Source of the DNA: Achatina immaculata
Lineage: Eukaryota > Mollusca > Gastropoda > Stylommatophora > Achatinidae
Reading direction: 5' to 3'
Assembly (NCBI GenBank): GCA_009760885.1
Contig: CM019692.1
Span: 52,388,355 to 52,452,354, forward strand
DNA: 64,000 bases
The position numbers and the translations under genes were made by a program. Numbering within the stretch: position 1 is the stretch's first letter; each line of letters begins with the position of its first letter. The notes below the pieces were generated by a model that ran no database searches, had not been told where the DNA came from, and was given only the letters and a program-made list of their open reading frames with translations. This document shows, piece by piece, positions 32,280-43,917 of this stretch.

Positions 32280-33010
32280 ATCCTCTTGGGGCAAAGGCAG
32301 GACATAGGGCGGAAGACATGTCTGGCGATTCATTGCTACTTGCTTTTGATCTTCGGTGTTTCTGATGAGCATCGTTGAACACTCCTTGGTGATAACTCTT
32401 CTTAGTGTGTCTTTGGGTCTTCCCCGCTTTCTTTTACCCCCTGGTGACCACGTAAATGCTTGGTGTGGGAGTCGTTTTTCGTCCATTCTAAGTACGTGGT
32501 CGATGTAGTTCCAGCGACGTCTTCAGATAAAGTTTGATACGTAGTCTTGTTTAGTTTCTTGTCTTATTGATTTAATCGATCTGAACTCGTGCCAACAGAT
32601 ATTTAACAGTCTTCGAAGGTACTTATTTTCAAAAGCATCTAGTCTCTTTTCCATTGCTGGCGATGTTCTCCAACTCTCGCAACCATAGGTTAGTACTGGC
32701 ACTACACAGGAGTTGAAGATCTTGAGTTTCTTGTGCCTACTGAGTTGTTTTGATTTCCAGATGTTAGTCAGCCTGTTGAAAGCGTTTGACGCTAAAGCAA
32801 TTTGGGTCATAATTTCTGTTGATATGTCTCCCGCGGATGTTAACTTGCTTCCTAGGTATGTAAAACTAGTGTTTTTTTTCAAGAGCATGGCCATTACATG
32901 TTGTCCGGTTTGTTGGTGAGATCAAGATCAGTTTTTGCTGAGCTGATTTCGAGGCCAATTTGTTTAGAGATATTTTGGAGTGTGTTTGTTTTCTCTTGCG
33001 CATCAGCGTG
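32280..33010 (-). mobile_element. LINE-E reverse transcriptase C-terminal relic
   Basis: Minus strand: ISKQIGLEISSAKTDLDLTN, then SFTYLGSKLTSAGDISTEI, VVPVLTYGCESWRTSPAMEK, RLDAFENKYLRRLLNI, then HQAFTWSPGGKRKRGRPKD. The order is RT thumb, YGCESW motif, then GRP 3' region. Frameshifts lie near 32,895 and 32,520, so it is a pseudogene. Confidence 0.85.
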
Positions 33011-33680
33011 TTCATATTACATGCACGGCACTAAATGTCTCAAACTGTACACGTTCTTCCAATGGTTTAAATCTCACAAAGTTAGATATTCATTTTCTCT
33101 TTTAACTCTTAACGTGATTTTTTTTTTTTTGCGACTTGGAGAACTGGCAATTGGGATGTAACAGGATAAAAGGCACTGTTTCCCACTTTAAGACTAAACT
33201 AAATGGAATTACAGTACCTAACATTCGTTTTCGGAGTAATCTGTACTAAAAGAACTGTTTAAATTTCGTGATTAAAATACTGGAATTGGTTATTTCTTGA
33301 ACAATTTTTAACTACTAATAAATACAATTAAAAATAATTAAACTATCTACTTTTATTTTGTCAATGTTTTTTTTATATTTTGTTCAAGATTTATTTCTAC
33401 TTTATACATAAAATATGGAGAAACTTCTTGCAATGTGTCTGGAAGACCAGAAAAAACATAACAGCTGTTCTAACCATCATCTATCAAAGAAAAACAAAAC
33501 AAAAACATAACAGTTACTACGGCTAAACAGAACAACAATAAGTCACAGTGTTAAAGAGAAACAGAGTCCACCACTGTTATTATATACCATTAGTTTATAT
33601 CTTTATATACCATATATATATATGCAAGTTAGTGCGATAGATTTTTATATTTTTCTATATATTTAGTGATTTAGACTTTC
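33010..33680. other. Unassigned AT-rich sequence
   Basis: No element recognised; includes a TATATA patch at about 33,608-33,622. Confidence 0.4.
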
Positions 33681-33719
33681 AGCATATCTAATCTATCATA
33701 GATATATCTACCTATCTAC

Positions 33720-33917
33720 GATTAGATATGCTGATGACACAGTATTACCGTTCGCAACACAAAGAAAAAAATGAATGGAAAAACTAAATATGTGAGCCGG
33801 TAAGAATAGTGAAAAGCAAAACATTTATATTAATGCAAAGAAAACTAAGTTGATGATAACTGACAAAACACGTAAAGCAGCTGAAATATCAATGAAAAAC
33901 ATATTAGAAGAGGTGGG
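33720..33917 (+). mobile_element. LINE-B internal reverse transcriptase fragment
   Basis: IRYADDTVLPFATQRKK (the YADD catalytic box), then NIYINAKKTKLMITDKTRKA and EISMKNILEEVG, aligning with the 27.9-kb copy. Both ends are missing. The first 14 bases are inverted just upstream (33,680-33,693). Confidence 0.8.
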
Positions 33918-33937
33918 GTCAACATGTGAGAACAGTA

Positions 33938-33961
33938 TCTCTCTCTCTCTCTTTCTCTCTT

Positions 33962-33992
<31 letters not shown>

Positions 33993-34046
33993 TTCTTCTC
34001 TCTCTCTCTCTCTTCTCTTCTCTCTCTCTCTCTTCTCTTCTCTCTT

Positions 34047-34079
<33 letters not shown>

Positions 34080-34108
34080 TCCTCTCTCTCTTTCTCTCTC
34101 TCTCTCTG
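33938..34108. repeat. (TC)n / (TTTC)n low-complexity tract
   Basis: About 170 bp of almost pure pyrimidine on the plus strand. Ser/Leu- and Arg/Glu-only frames through it are artefacts. Confidence 0.95.
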
Positions 34109-35186
<1,078 letters not shown>

Positions 35187-35539
35187 GCTGAACATACAAC
35201 ATCTAAACAAACGAACACTTCATGTTGACTTCGAATGAGACTCGAGAACATTGAAGACTCTACATTGAAGAAGAGGTCCAAGCACAAGTCCAGGTCTAAA
35301 ATCTCACATAAATACAGTACTCCATGTTTAATATCTTTCTCAGCATGTAGACAGATGAAGACCTAGCATACTTCTATACGTTCGTCCTCTAGCTTTCACA
35401 CAAGTGTTCTCCTTCCAGGAGTCTAGCCAAAACCCTTCTCATGATCAAGTTCAATAACAACTCAGTAGTCACATGATCAAAATTCATATCTTCCCTTGGT
35501 TAAACGTGTTCTTTAGTAAGATCTGAAGAACCAGGACAT

Positions 35540-35672
35540 ACTTAGTAACCTATATACTGCTATATATTGTTAGTAACCCACATAATGCTATATCTTTGCT
35601 GGTAGCCCATATATTGCTATATCTTGTTAGTAACCCATATACTGCTATATCTTGGTAGTAAGTCATATACTT
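35540..35672. repeat. Short tandem, ~31-bp unit, 4 copies
   Basis: Units of agtaacccatatactgctat with atcttgtt. Confidence 0.8.
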
Positions 35673-35684
35673 TTATAATAGTCT

Positions 35685-35935
35685 CGGGCGTTTGAGTTAA
35701 ATGATTAGTGCAGCAGTCTGTCATAGCGAAAGTCGGTAGTTCGAATGTCACCGGAAGCGCCCCAGTTGCCCACCTAAAGAAATGGATACTTGACTTTCTT
35801 TGGAGTTGGGGAAGGGAAGGCGTGATGTTGACTACGTCACTTTCTAGTATGATGAAGGTCAAGGAAGATGACATTGGCACTACATCCCCTAGGTACCTCC
35901 ACTGCATAATGGGGCAACCTTCAACTTCCACATAG
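35685..35935 (+). mobile_element. tRNA-derived SINE-like copy
   Basis: B-box-like ggtagttcgaatgtc at 35,734. The body carries aaggtcaaggaagatgacat, cactacatcccctaggtacc and tccactgcataatgggg, shared with 38.3-38.5 kb and, inverted, with 60.5-60.8 kb. Confidence 0.65.
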
Positions 35936-36010
35936 TCTCAATAAATCTCACTTTATTGCCATTAAATGTCTAAAGAATTCTAAATACGAAGCCTATAATG
36001 ACTGTTCCTT

Positions 36011-36904
36011 CTATATGTGTTTGTCGCTGGTGTTCGGCTGGGAAGGCTGCTTTCCTTTCTTTGGCTGAGGACGCCCCTGAAACACTGTCCTCTGACCTCT
36101 TATCGGAGGATGTAAAGAGCAGCTGACGGGATCGTAAACTAGGCCTTTCACATCACTTTTCCTGGAAACAGGGATGACGGCCTTTCCGTTTCCGTCTTTG
36201 ATACTACCTAAAAGCGGCTCCTTCTTAGGTTTGTCTGTTCTTGTGATGTATACTCGGACGGGCCCGATAAGGGACGAGTAGACACAGTAACAACAGCCGC
36301 TGGTGCACGGGATTGATATTTTCATGGCCAGTCTGCTGGGGTCATCTTCGAAGCTGAGTCTGCGAAGTTTATTTTTGCGTGACGTGGGAACTGTGGCTGA
36401 TTTTGTGAGGCTCAGCCTGGCTGTTTTAGATCTGAGCTTCTGTATGGGCAAAGGATCTGCAGGTCCGGTGGTGGACTGAGAAGACAATGGTTGTATATTG
36501 TGAAATTGTTTCTGCGTGTTGGTAGAAAGGTTTAACATTGAACCTGCAGGCGAGGGAGGCAGGACGATATGTGACGTGCTCTCGCCGGAGTCTTCTGTTG
36601 TTATATTAGGAAGATGTGAAGTAGACTTCAGTTTGCTTTCTGTTTTTATATGAAATATGTTGTCCGATTTTTGTCTTGTAGTAAATCTGCCATTAGGAGT
36701 TACTGGTTGGCTGGGGTGGTGGGCCCCATCAGGGCCACAACGACACAAATACAACCTTGTATGAGCATCAGGCGATGTGTTCCCGCGGTTAACGTAAGCA
36801 CATGTCTGGAGCCTGTATCCTGTACATCGCCAGCTGTCATGCTGTACTTCTTGTGCCACCTCTTTTGTCTGGGTGGTGGGGGTTGCCTTCTGTGGCATTG
36901 CCAT
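36011..36904 (-). CDS. Hypothetical protein, 297 codons
   Basis: I do not recognise this protein. It is the longest non-repetitive frame in the window. The N-terminus has a Cys cluster (WRCTGYRLQTCAYVNRG ... RLYLCRCGPDG, residues ~26-60). The middle is Ser/Thr/Pro-rich and probably disordered. A basic patch has RKNKLRRLSFEDDPS (PKA-like RRLS, residues ~180-194), followed by a second Cys cluster (IPCTSGCCYCVYSSLIGPV) and a Pro/Lys-rich end (QPKKGKQPSQPNTSDKH). An in-frame TAA lies 36 nt upstream of the ATG at 36,904; there is no obvious acceptor. It may be a single-exon gene, an exon, or chance. Base use is less repetitive and more GC-rich than its surroundings, which favours coding. Confidence 0.4.
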   Translation of the reverse strand: MAMPQKATPTTQTKEVAQEVQHDSWRCTGYRLQTCAYVNRGNTSPDAHTRLYLCRCGPDGAHHPSQPVTPNGRFTTRQKSDNIFHIKTESKLKSTSHLPNITTEDSGESTSHIVLPPSPAGSMLNLSTNTQKQFHNIQPLSSQSTTGPADPLPIQKLRSKTARLSLTKSATVPTSRKNKLRRLSFEDDPSRLAMKISIPCTSGCCYCVYSSLIGPVRVYITRTDKPKKEPLLGSIKDGNGKAVIPVSRKSDVKGLVYDPVSCSLHPPIRGQRTVFQGRPQPKKGKQPSQPNTSDKHI

Positions 36905-36909
36905 TGCTC

Positions 36910-37080
36910 TGTTCTGTCTATATTTGCCAGCTTATGGTCACAAGTGAAAATCTGGTCTCTCTATGTTTGCCAGTTTATTGTCACAAGTGAAATGCCGGTC
37001 TGTCTATATTTTCCAACTATTGTCACAAGCGAAATGCCGGTCTGCCTATATTTTCCAACTATTGTCACAAGTGGAATTCG
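36910..37080. repeat. Short tandem, ~45-bp unit, ~3 copies
   Basis: Units of attgtcacaagtgaaatgcc with ggtctgtctatattttccaa, directly upstream (minus strand) of the 297-codon ORF. Confidence 0.8.
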
Positions 37081-37216
37081 CTGAAAAACGTCACAGGAAT
37101 CTGGAGAATTTATATACTTATCGCCATTCAAACTATATTCTTGACCATTAACTTCACAACGCTAACACAAGTTCCTTTCTAAACATATATTTTCTGACTC
37201 TTTATGAAAAACTAAA

Positions 37217-37452
37217 CTAGAAGGACTTTCTTCCACTAGCACACTCCGCCGAGGCAAGGAATTCTTTGCATAAATTAGCCGCCATCACTTTCCTTGTATG
37301 TAAGCTTAGGAATTCTAAAGATGGTAACATGTTATACTCTGGACGGTACATGTGACGTAGATCCTGCAGGTGCTGTTGGGGGTCAGAAGTTGTTAATATT
37401 CTGAGGCACAATCTGGGATAATTTTGCTTGAAGTAGATGAGAAGACAGTTTT
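37217..37452 (-). CDS. Candidate 3'-terminal coding exon, function unknown
   Basis: The minus strand has a strong acceptor (tttttttccccccacag) just before 37,452 and an open frame of 78 codons to a TAG at 37,217-37,219: ENCLLIYFKQNYPRLCLRIL, TTSDPQQHLQDLRHM, YNMLPSLEFLSLHTRKVMAA, NLCKEFLASAEC. The frame needs phase 1 from an upstream exon, which I could not identify; it would lie to the right. Non-repetitive and without stops, unlike its flanks. Not recognised as a known domain. Confidence 0.4.
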
Positions 37453-37621
37453 CTGTGGGGGGAAAAAAAAGGAGAAAATGAAAATAAATGAACATCATTA
37501 AAGCACTGATGTATGCTGTTATTTTGTTTCAAACTTCAAACAGATTTAGGAGACCACTCAACCATGTAAACAGCATGCCTACCTTTTACGTGTTAAGTCA
37601 TCCATATATAATCCTGAGTCA

Positions 37622-37692
37622 CATTCATTCATTCATTCATTCATTCATTTGCATGTCCCTTGTGGAACTTTGCCTCCGTAACAGCACTCCAT
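37622..37692 (-). mobile_element. LINE-B extreme 3' end
   Basis: (TTCA)n tail followed by tttgcatgtcccttgtggaa and ctttgcctcc, the reverse complement of the LINE-B terminus (EAKFHKGHAN). Confidence 0.75.
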
Positions 37693-37699
37693 GTTGCTG

Positions 37700-38300
37700 T
37701 TTGGGTTTCTTAGTATATTTCCAGAAAATAATTTACCAGTGCTTTCCTTCCGGGCAGTGACTGTACTAGTCAGTGATCGTAGTCATTGTCCCTACATTGA
37801 GATCATCTGCCTACCATCATAGAATGGTGACCATAAGCAACATTATCTGTCAGCTGCTCTCCCATTCCATCCACCACCTGCTCCCATGGCTTCACGTCAC
37901 CCTGGTTGGGGGGCTATACGGGTACTCCACCTTGCCCAAGGGTGTCCCGTAGACTGACGGAGGTAAAGAGGCGTCTTTCTTCTCCTTTGATGCTCCATTT
38001 CAATTTTTTTTCCAGTTTTTACTTTTTCTTCAAGTCTTTCAAACTGATCGAAAATTGTGCATTGATATATTAGTGATTTTCATGTACTAGTAAAAAAAAA
38101 AGAAGAAGAAAATTGCCTGTTATATTTACTAATAAAAAATACTGTTCAGAAATATATTTAATTTCTTGTAATATATACAATACGTGCCATGAAATACCAG
38201 CCTGTCTGACTGTGTTTCCCCAATGTTTATATGTACCGAAAGATTGCACATGGCAGATAGCGCGAAGCGGGTTGGTTTTTCGTGACCTACCTTATATTTT
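37700..38300. other. Unassigned sequence
   Basis: No gene recognised. GC-richer patch at 37,860-37,980; possible decayed element. Confidence 0.35.
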
Positions 38301-38304
38301 GCAC

Positions 38305-38537
38305 TAGTACTCGGTTTAAATTCGAATCTGCCCGGAGATCCCTCGGTTACCCAAATGTGGAAATAGGAACCCAGGTTTCTTATTTGGGTGGGGGGGGCGG
38401 TGGAAAGGTAGTCAAGCGTGACGCTGACCCTATCACCCTCTAGTTTGCTGACAGGTCAAGGAAAATATGGACACTAACACCATATCCTCTAGGTGCCTCT
38501 ACGGCTTGGTAGAGCTAGTTACCTTTACCTTTCCATC
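38305..38537 (+). mobile_element. tRNA-derived SINE-like copy
   Basis: B-box-like ggtttaaattcgaatctgc near 38,313. The body has cccaggtttcttatttgggt, aggtcaaggaaaatatggac and accatatcctctaggtgcct, ending acctttacctttcc, as in the other copies. Confidence 0.65.
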
Positions 38538-38629
38538 TTACTCGGTTTTACAGAACTAGTTCTTATTATCAACATCATCTTCTGTCAGAACGAAGGACGG
38601 CGTTAATGAATCTCCTGCTTCTCTTTCCC

Positions 38630-38737
38630 TCGCCTTGATGGTGAACTCAACCAGGCTGTGTCCTGTCTACTCTCGCAAAGTTTTGATGGTGAACTCAACC
38701 AGGCTGTGTCCTGTCTACTCTCGCAAAGTTTTGATTA
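38630..38737. repeat. 48-bp tandem duplication
   Basis: tgatggtgaactcaaccagg plus ctgtgtcctgtctactctcg occurs twice, identical. Confidence 0.9.
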
Positions 38738-39194
38738 TATTTTAAGCTTAACTTTAAAGCAAAATGTATTTCGAGAATAGTCGAGTTTTAATATAGCAAA
38801 AAGACGAGAATTATGTCGAAAACAGTGTTCAGACAACAAGAATAAAAGTATTCACAGAGAAAACACAAAACACACGAGGTTTCTAAAACAATCTAATCTA
38901 GGATTTCAGTCTTTCTCCCCCCCCCCCCGGCATTTAAATATTTAGCTCCGCTCAATTTCCGCTTCATGTCCCCCCCCCTTTTCCAACTATCATCGTCACC
39001 ACCTCTCCCCACTCCCTACATACACACACACACACACACACCATAAAGATTATCAATTATAACAAAGCCTCTAGTGTATGCAAACAAAATATCCATTTTC
39101 CCTTTTCGTTTACCCAGTAGAGGTCGCCACCGCTGAAAAAAAAAAGAATAATAAATGTAATGTATACAAATGTTAATCAGGTAGGGCTTGTGGT

Positions 39195-39375
39195 ACATGA
39201 CTTGTGATAAATGGCTTCTGATAAATGTCTTGTGATATATGGCTTGTGATATATTGCTTGTGATATATGGATTGTGGTATATGGTTTGTGATATATAGCT
39301 TGTGATATATTGCTTGTGATATATGACTTATGATACGTGGCTTGTGGTAAATGGCTTGTGGTATATGGTTTTTGT
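39195..39375. repeat. Minisatellite, 14-15-bp unit, ~13 copies
   Basis: Units of atggcttgtgatata type. Confidence 0.9.
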
Positions 39376-39462
39376 AAGAATAGTTTCATTTTCCTTGTGT
39401 ACAGCTAAAAAATGACTTTAAAAATCAGTCTGTCTTGGACACACACACAAAAAAAAAAATCA

Positions 39463-39835
39463 TGTGGCTAAACCCTAGAGTTCCACTACCTAAACATTAG
39501 AGCCCCACGAGCCAAACCATAGAGTTCCACTAGCTGAACCCTAGAGCCGCACGAGCTAAACTATAGAGTTCCACTAACTGAACCCTAGAGCCGCACGAGC
39601 TAAACTATAGAGTTCCACTAGGTAAATAGCCCCACGAGCTAAACCATAGAGTTCCACTAGCTAAACCCTTGAACTCCGCGAGCTAAACCTTAGAGTTCCA
39701 CTAGCTAAATCCTAGAGTCGCACGAGCTAAACCATAGAGTTCCACTAGCTAAACCCTAGAGCCCCACGAGCGAAACCCTAGAGTTCCACTAGCTAAACCC
39801 TAGAGCTCCAAGAGCTAAACCCTAGAGTTCCACGA
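39463..39835. repeat. Minisatellite, ~21-bp unit in ~42-bp dimers, ~17 units
   Basis: Units alternate agagttccactagctaaacc and agagccccacgagctaaacc. Confidence 0.92.
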
Positions 39836-40099
39836 GAAGTGCCTAGGAAGGAAAAATCCAGTCACGATCGCTAGTGGAGCCACTGCAGATCCGTCGCGGA
39901 ACCTTGGTTGAGAAACCCTGGTCTAATCTATTAGGGAGAGCCAGTACAGCTGCAGATTAGTCAAGTGCGCGAGTGCCAGGAAGCTGATCTGGCCCTAATC
40001 TTGACAAGAATGAGAAGATAAAACTCGCCCACTTCAGCTTTTAATAGCACGCCTCGTGTCATGTTTGTAGTTTTAGGAGATCTTTTTAAAGCTTAGGAC

Positions 40100-40708
40100 A
40101 GAATGGCAGGGCAGAGAATAAAGATTAGGGACAGACAAAAGATCTATAGCGATTGGAGAGGTCACAGGAAGAGAGACAGGGAGAAAGGAAAGGAGGTAGT
40201 GATAGAGGAAGGGAGAGAGAGAGAGGACAGAAGAGAGAGGAGGAGAGAGGGAGAAAAAGGAGGAGAGGTAGGGAGGAAGAGAGGGGGAGGGAGGGACAGA
40301 TGAAAGGAGGTAGAGGGAGAGGAAAGGAAGGAGAGAGGAGAAGGGAGGGAGAAAAAGGAGGGAGGGTGATGGATAGGAAGGGAGAAAGAAAGAGAGGAAG
40401 GAAGAAGAAAGAGGAAGAGAACGAGAGGGAAGGGAGGAAGAGAGGGAGAAGGAGGTGGGAAGGAGATGGAGGGAGAGAGAGAGGGAGGGAGGGAGTGAGA
40501 GACAGAGGAAGGAATGGATGTAGAGGGAGGAAGGAAGAGAGGGAGAGAGGGCAAAAGAAAGAGAGTGAGTGAAGGAAGGAGAAGGAGAAGAGAGAGAGAA
40601 AGAGAGGGAGGGAGCGAGAGACAGGGGAAGGAAGGGAGAGAGAGAAAGAGAGAGAGAGAGAGAGGAAGGAAGGAAGAGAAGAAGTGGTAGAGAGAGAGAA
40701 AGATTGCA
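40100..40708. repeat. ~600-bp polypurine (GGA/GAA) tract
   Basis: The plus strand is almost only A and G, without a fixed period. Long Glu/Arg/Gly and Ser/Leu/Pro frames on both strands are artefacts of composition. Confidence 0.95.
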
Positions 40709-40759
40709 GCAGCACTATTTCTTTCTTGCCTTTATGAAAGAAATCTAAAATAAGTCTGA

Positions 40760-41400
40760 ACATTTAAGTGACTGTGGGAAACATTTCCTTCACACAAAAA
40801 AACCGCATGTTATTAATTACTCATTAACGGAGAAAACCATTTAGATTAGTTATCAATCAGTTTCAGCAAATAGTATTGAAAGATATTCAGCACAGCTGCC
40901 CCAGTCACACGGCGCGCGAGTTAAACACAGCATCTCAAGCTACTAACAAAACGACAAATAAAGCTGTAATTAAAATGGACCATACACAGAATGTCTTAAA
41001 TGTTAAACAAAAAACAGAAACCAGTTAGTAGCGAAACTGATGGTTGCTTCTGCGCTAAATCTAAGGGCTTACAAAACATGGTTCAACTGGGCTGTTTTAA
41101 TACAGTCGTTCGTTCCGATTCGTGAAAACAGCCACCTGGGCTGTTATGACACTGAAAAACACATTTTGTTGGTCATTATCTTGGTTTCAGAAAATACATA
41201 ATTCACGCTTCTAATGAGATTAATTGACGATTAACTTTAATCGTTAAAAAGTAGATTGTCTACTTTTAGTGAAAGTGAACGTCCGTATGTTAAGTAGATA
41301 TGCCGCATTTCTTTGCTTACCTACTCCAATTCCATGCCCCCGGGTGGGGGAGGGGTGAGGGGTGGGTGGGAACGGAGTCATGTTGCGAATAACGCATCCC
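40760..41400. other. Unassigned sequence
   Basis: No gene or element recognised. Confidence 0.35.
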
Positions 41401-41402
41401 TC

Positions 41403-41596
41403 AAATAAACGTCGGGTCTGAAATAAACGCCGGGTGATTACATCGTCGCTGCCTTTCTATGGAAAAACAGACGGCATACGCTAATACCGATAATGCAGAA
41501 CCTAACAGGCATTTTGCGAACGCATGCCTGCCTTGAATAGACGCCAGCCTCTAATAAACGCCAAATCACGACGACAATTTTGTGAATAAACGCCCG
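41403..41596. repeat. Dispersed AATAAACGCC motifs
   Basis: Five close copies of aataaacg(c/t)c(g/a) and one aatagacgcca within 190 bp, at irregular spacing. Possibly the end of an unidentified transposon. Confidence 0.5.
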
Positions 41597-41599
41597 ACG

Positions 41600-42630
41600 T
41601 TAATTCAAGAAAATACACTACTTTATTTTGCATTTCTTATCTTTTTTTTTTCTTCCTTAAGAAATTTCATGAGGATTTTATGCCCGAGTCTCGAAGTAAC
41701 GATTTCAGAAACAGATGATGGAAAAGTAGAGGAGAAAACAAATGACAAATTCCAAAATGTTAACATTTAACACCTTGAATAAGATATTAACAGATAAGAA
41801 AATGTTATTAATAATGAAAACGAGAATATATAGCTATATAGATAAAATATTAAATATTTGTGAGACTTTGACAAAAGCACAGAAAACTAAGGCAACATTG
41901 ATGTGGTTTTGATGAAAACAAGAAGAAAAGGAAAAAAAATGAAATGAAAAACAATACTGAAAAAAAAACAGTATTTCAGAGAACAAGAAACGCACGCGCG
42001 CGCGCATACACACGCGCATACACACATACAAAAACTTACCAGACAGACACTGTTCTGGCCTTGATAAAAATGACCAAATGTGCCCTATATCTGTGTGTTA
42101 TTTTTTTAAGGCTGCAACATATGCCCTGGGCAGAGACACAAATAAACGAAATTCTCAGAAAATTTACACAAGGAAAAAAATAATCTTTAGTAAAAAAGAC
42201 AATCAAAATTCATTGAACATGCCAAGAGAAGACAGAACCATAGAGTTTAGTCAGTGAAAAGCTTAAAGGAAATGGAAAGATGTGATGAACAACAGAAAAA
42301 AAATTGAGAGAAAGACAAATGATTTGATTGAAAATATGAAGAACTAGACAAAATGGAGAAAACTGACTGTAGAAAACATATAATTTTAGTATAGAGTAAG
42401 GTAGGAGTTCGTAACTAAATGTGAGAGATCTTTAGAAAAAAAAAAAAAAAAACATCAAAAGTTAGTCTAGGCAAAAAATATTTAATATCATCAATAATGT
42501 ATTAAAACAAAAAATATCAATCATAATATAGTAATATCAAATATAATGAATTAGAAAGCATCATGTCATATGTAAACATAAAAAATTAACGATTACATTT
42601 TTAAAAATCCGTTACCAGTTATAATGTGCA
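41600..42630. other. Unassigned AT-rich sequence
   Basis: No element recognised apart from a CA/CG alternating purine-pyrimidine tract at 41,990-42,030. Confidence 0.35.
42040..42125 (-). CDS. Weak candidate exon
   Basis: Minus strand: acceptor ttatttgtgtctctgcccag, 86-nt open frame (GICCSLKKITHRYRAHLVIF, IKARTVSVW), donor ctg|gtaagt. Both sites are good, but the phase does not join the candidate exon at 37,452 and no family is recognised. Confidence 0.18.
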
Positions 42631-42639
42631 CACATACAT

Positions 42640-42915
42640 TCATTGTGGCTGATCTTAAAAATGTATACATTCATTATGGGTGATCTTATAAATGCATACA
42701 TTCATTATGACTGATCTTATAAATGCATACATTCATTATGGCTGATCTTATAAATGCATACATTCATTATGACTGATCTTATAAATGCACACGCTCATTA
42801 TGACTGATCTAATAAATGCATACATTCATTATGACTGATCTTATAAATGCATACATTCATTATGACTGATCTTATAAATGCATACATTCATTATGACTGA
42901 TCTTATAAATGCAAA
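42640..42915. repeat. Minisatellite, 31-bp unit, ~9 copies
   Basis: Unit cttataaatgcatacattca plus ttatgactgat. Confidence 0.93.
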
Positions 42916-43329
42916 ATTAGAAGTTTAAATTGCAATTTAAAAAAAAGATAGAACTACTCACCGGCCCAGCTTACTTGAAATGTCCGTGTGCGAGTATGAA
43001 TTTGTTTCCCCATTTGTAATCAGCTTTGACTTGTTTCTTACAGAAACGTGATATTAAAACTTACATGAAAATATTTTATTGCCCTTAATACACTGATATA
43101 TGTGTGTATAATATACTCTAGTATACTTTGTCTTGGAAGCAAATAGTTTTCCTGTATACATATCAGCAACCGATTTCATAAACCATATAACCAAAGGAAG
43201 GAAATAGGTGGTATATCGCCAAGGACAAGATGACATTTTTTTGTTTTTTTTTGCTGGAGCTTGATGGATTTCGTTCTTTAAGTCTTTGAAGGTAGAAACG
43301 TAATCCCTGAACCTATAGTGCTTTCATCA

Positions 43330-43570
43330 CGTGCTGTTCTTTGGCATCCGTCCCCAAAAGAGCATCGGTTGCGTTGTATCGCGGTTATGTGCCCTTCGAC
43401 CTAACACACCCAGCTTCGACTCAGTGCATTTTTTTTGTGTGTGTGACTGGGTTCGCCTTTCAATCGTGATCCTTAATCGCCTGCTCATGCTACTGGCTGT
43501 TTCCAGGAGCAGAACTGGAAGGTATAATAGGGTCTTGGTCGTTATGGTTAGTCTACCCTGACGAAAGCAG
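43330..43570 (-). mobile_element. Dispersed repeat X, fragment
   Basis: The minus strand reads ccataacgaccaagaccct and related segments matching the copy at 50.4 kb best. Confidence 0.5.
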
Positions 43571-43917
43571 TCAACTATGCTATTCTAGCGTGTGTACCTG
43601 CGTCTTCTCCACCATTTACAGCTGAAACAAGAGAAACGTTTGTCATCCTAGCTTCTAATGCTTTTTTTAAAAATAAATCAAAAACTATTCTAGTATATAG
43701 TAATAACAACATCCTTTTTTGTCTGAAAATAGTTTTGAAACGTTCTCTGTGGAAGCTGTTGAGACGATTCTGCAAATATTGGCCGAGAACGTCTGATCAG
43801 AGCAACAAAACACCACTCTTGTTGTGCTTGCGTCTTCCACGTTCGGCCTTGACCCTCGAGTCCTCCAGAAATAAGGCAGCCCCCTTATAAAGAATCTCTA
43901 ACCATTCAAAGCGATCA

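Noticed and set aside
39016..39145. Possible minus-strand exon after a tttttttttcag acceptor (GGDLYWVNEKGKW)
   Set aside because: Short, ends in a CA microsatellite, no matching donor or phase partner; the acceptor can arise from the poly-T run.
40103..40763. Arg/Glu/Gly- and Ser/Leu/Pro-rich ORFs
   Set aside because: Composition artefact of a polypurine tract.
43331..43561. 76-codon plus-strand ORF
   Set aside because: Overlaps a repeat X fragment on the other strand; no family signal.
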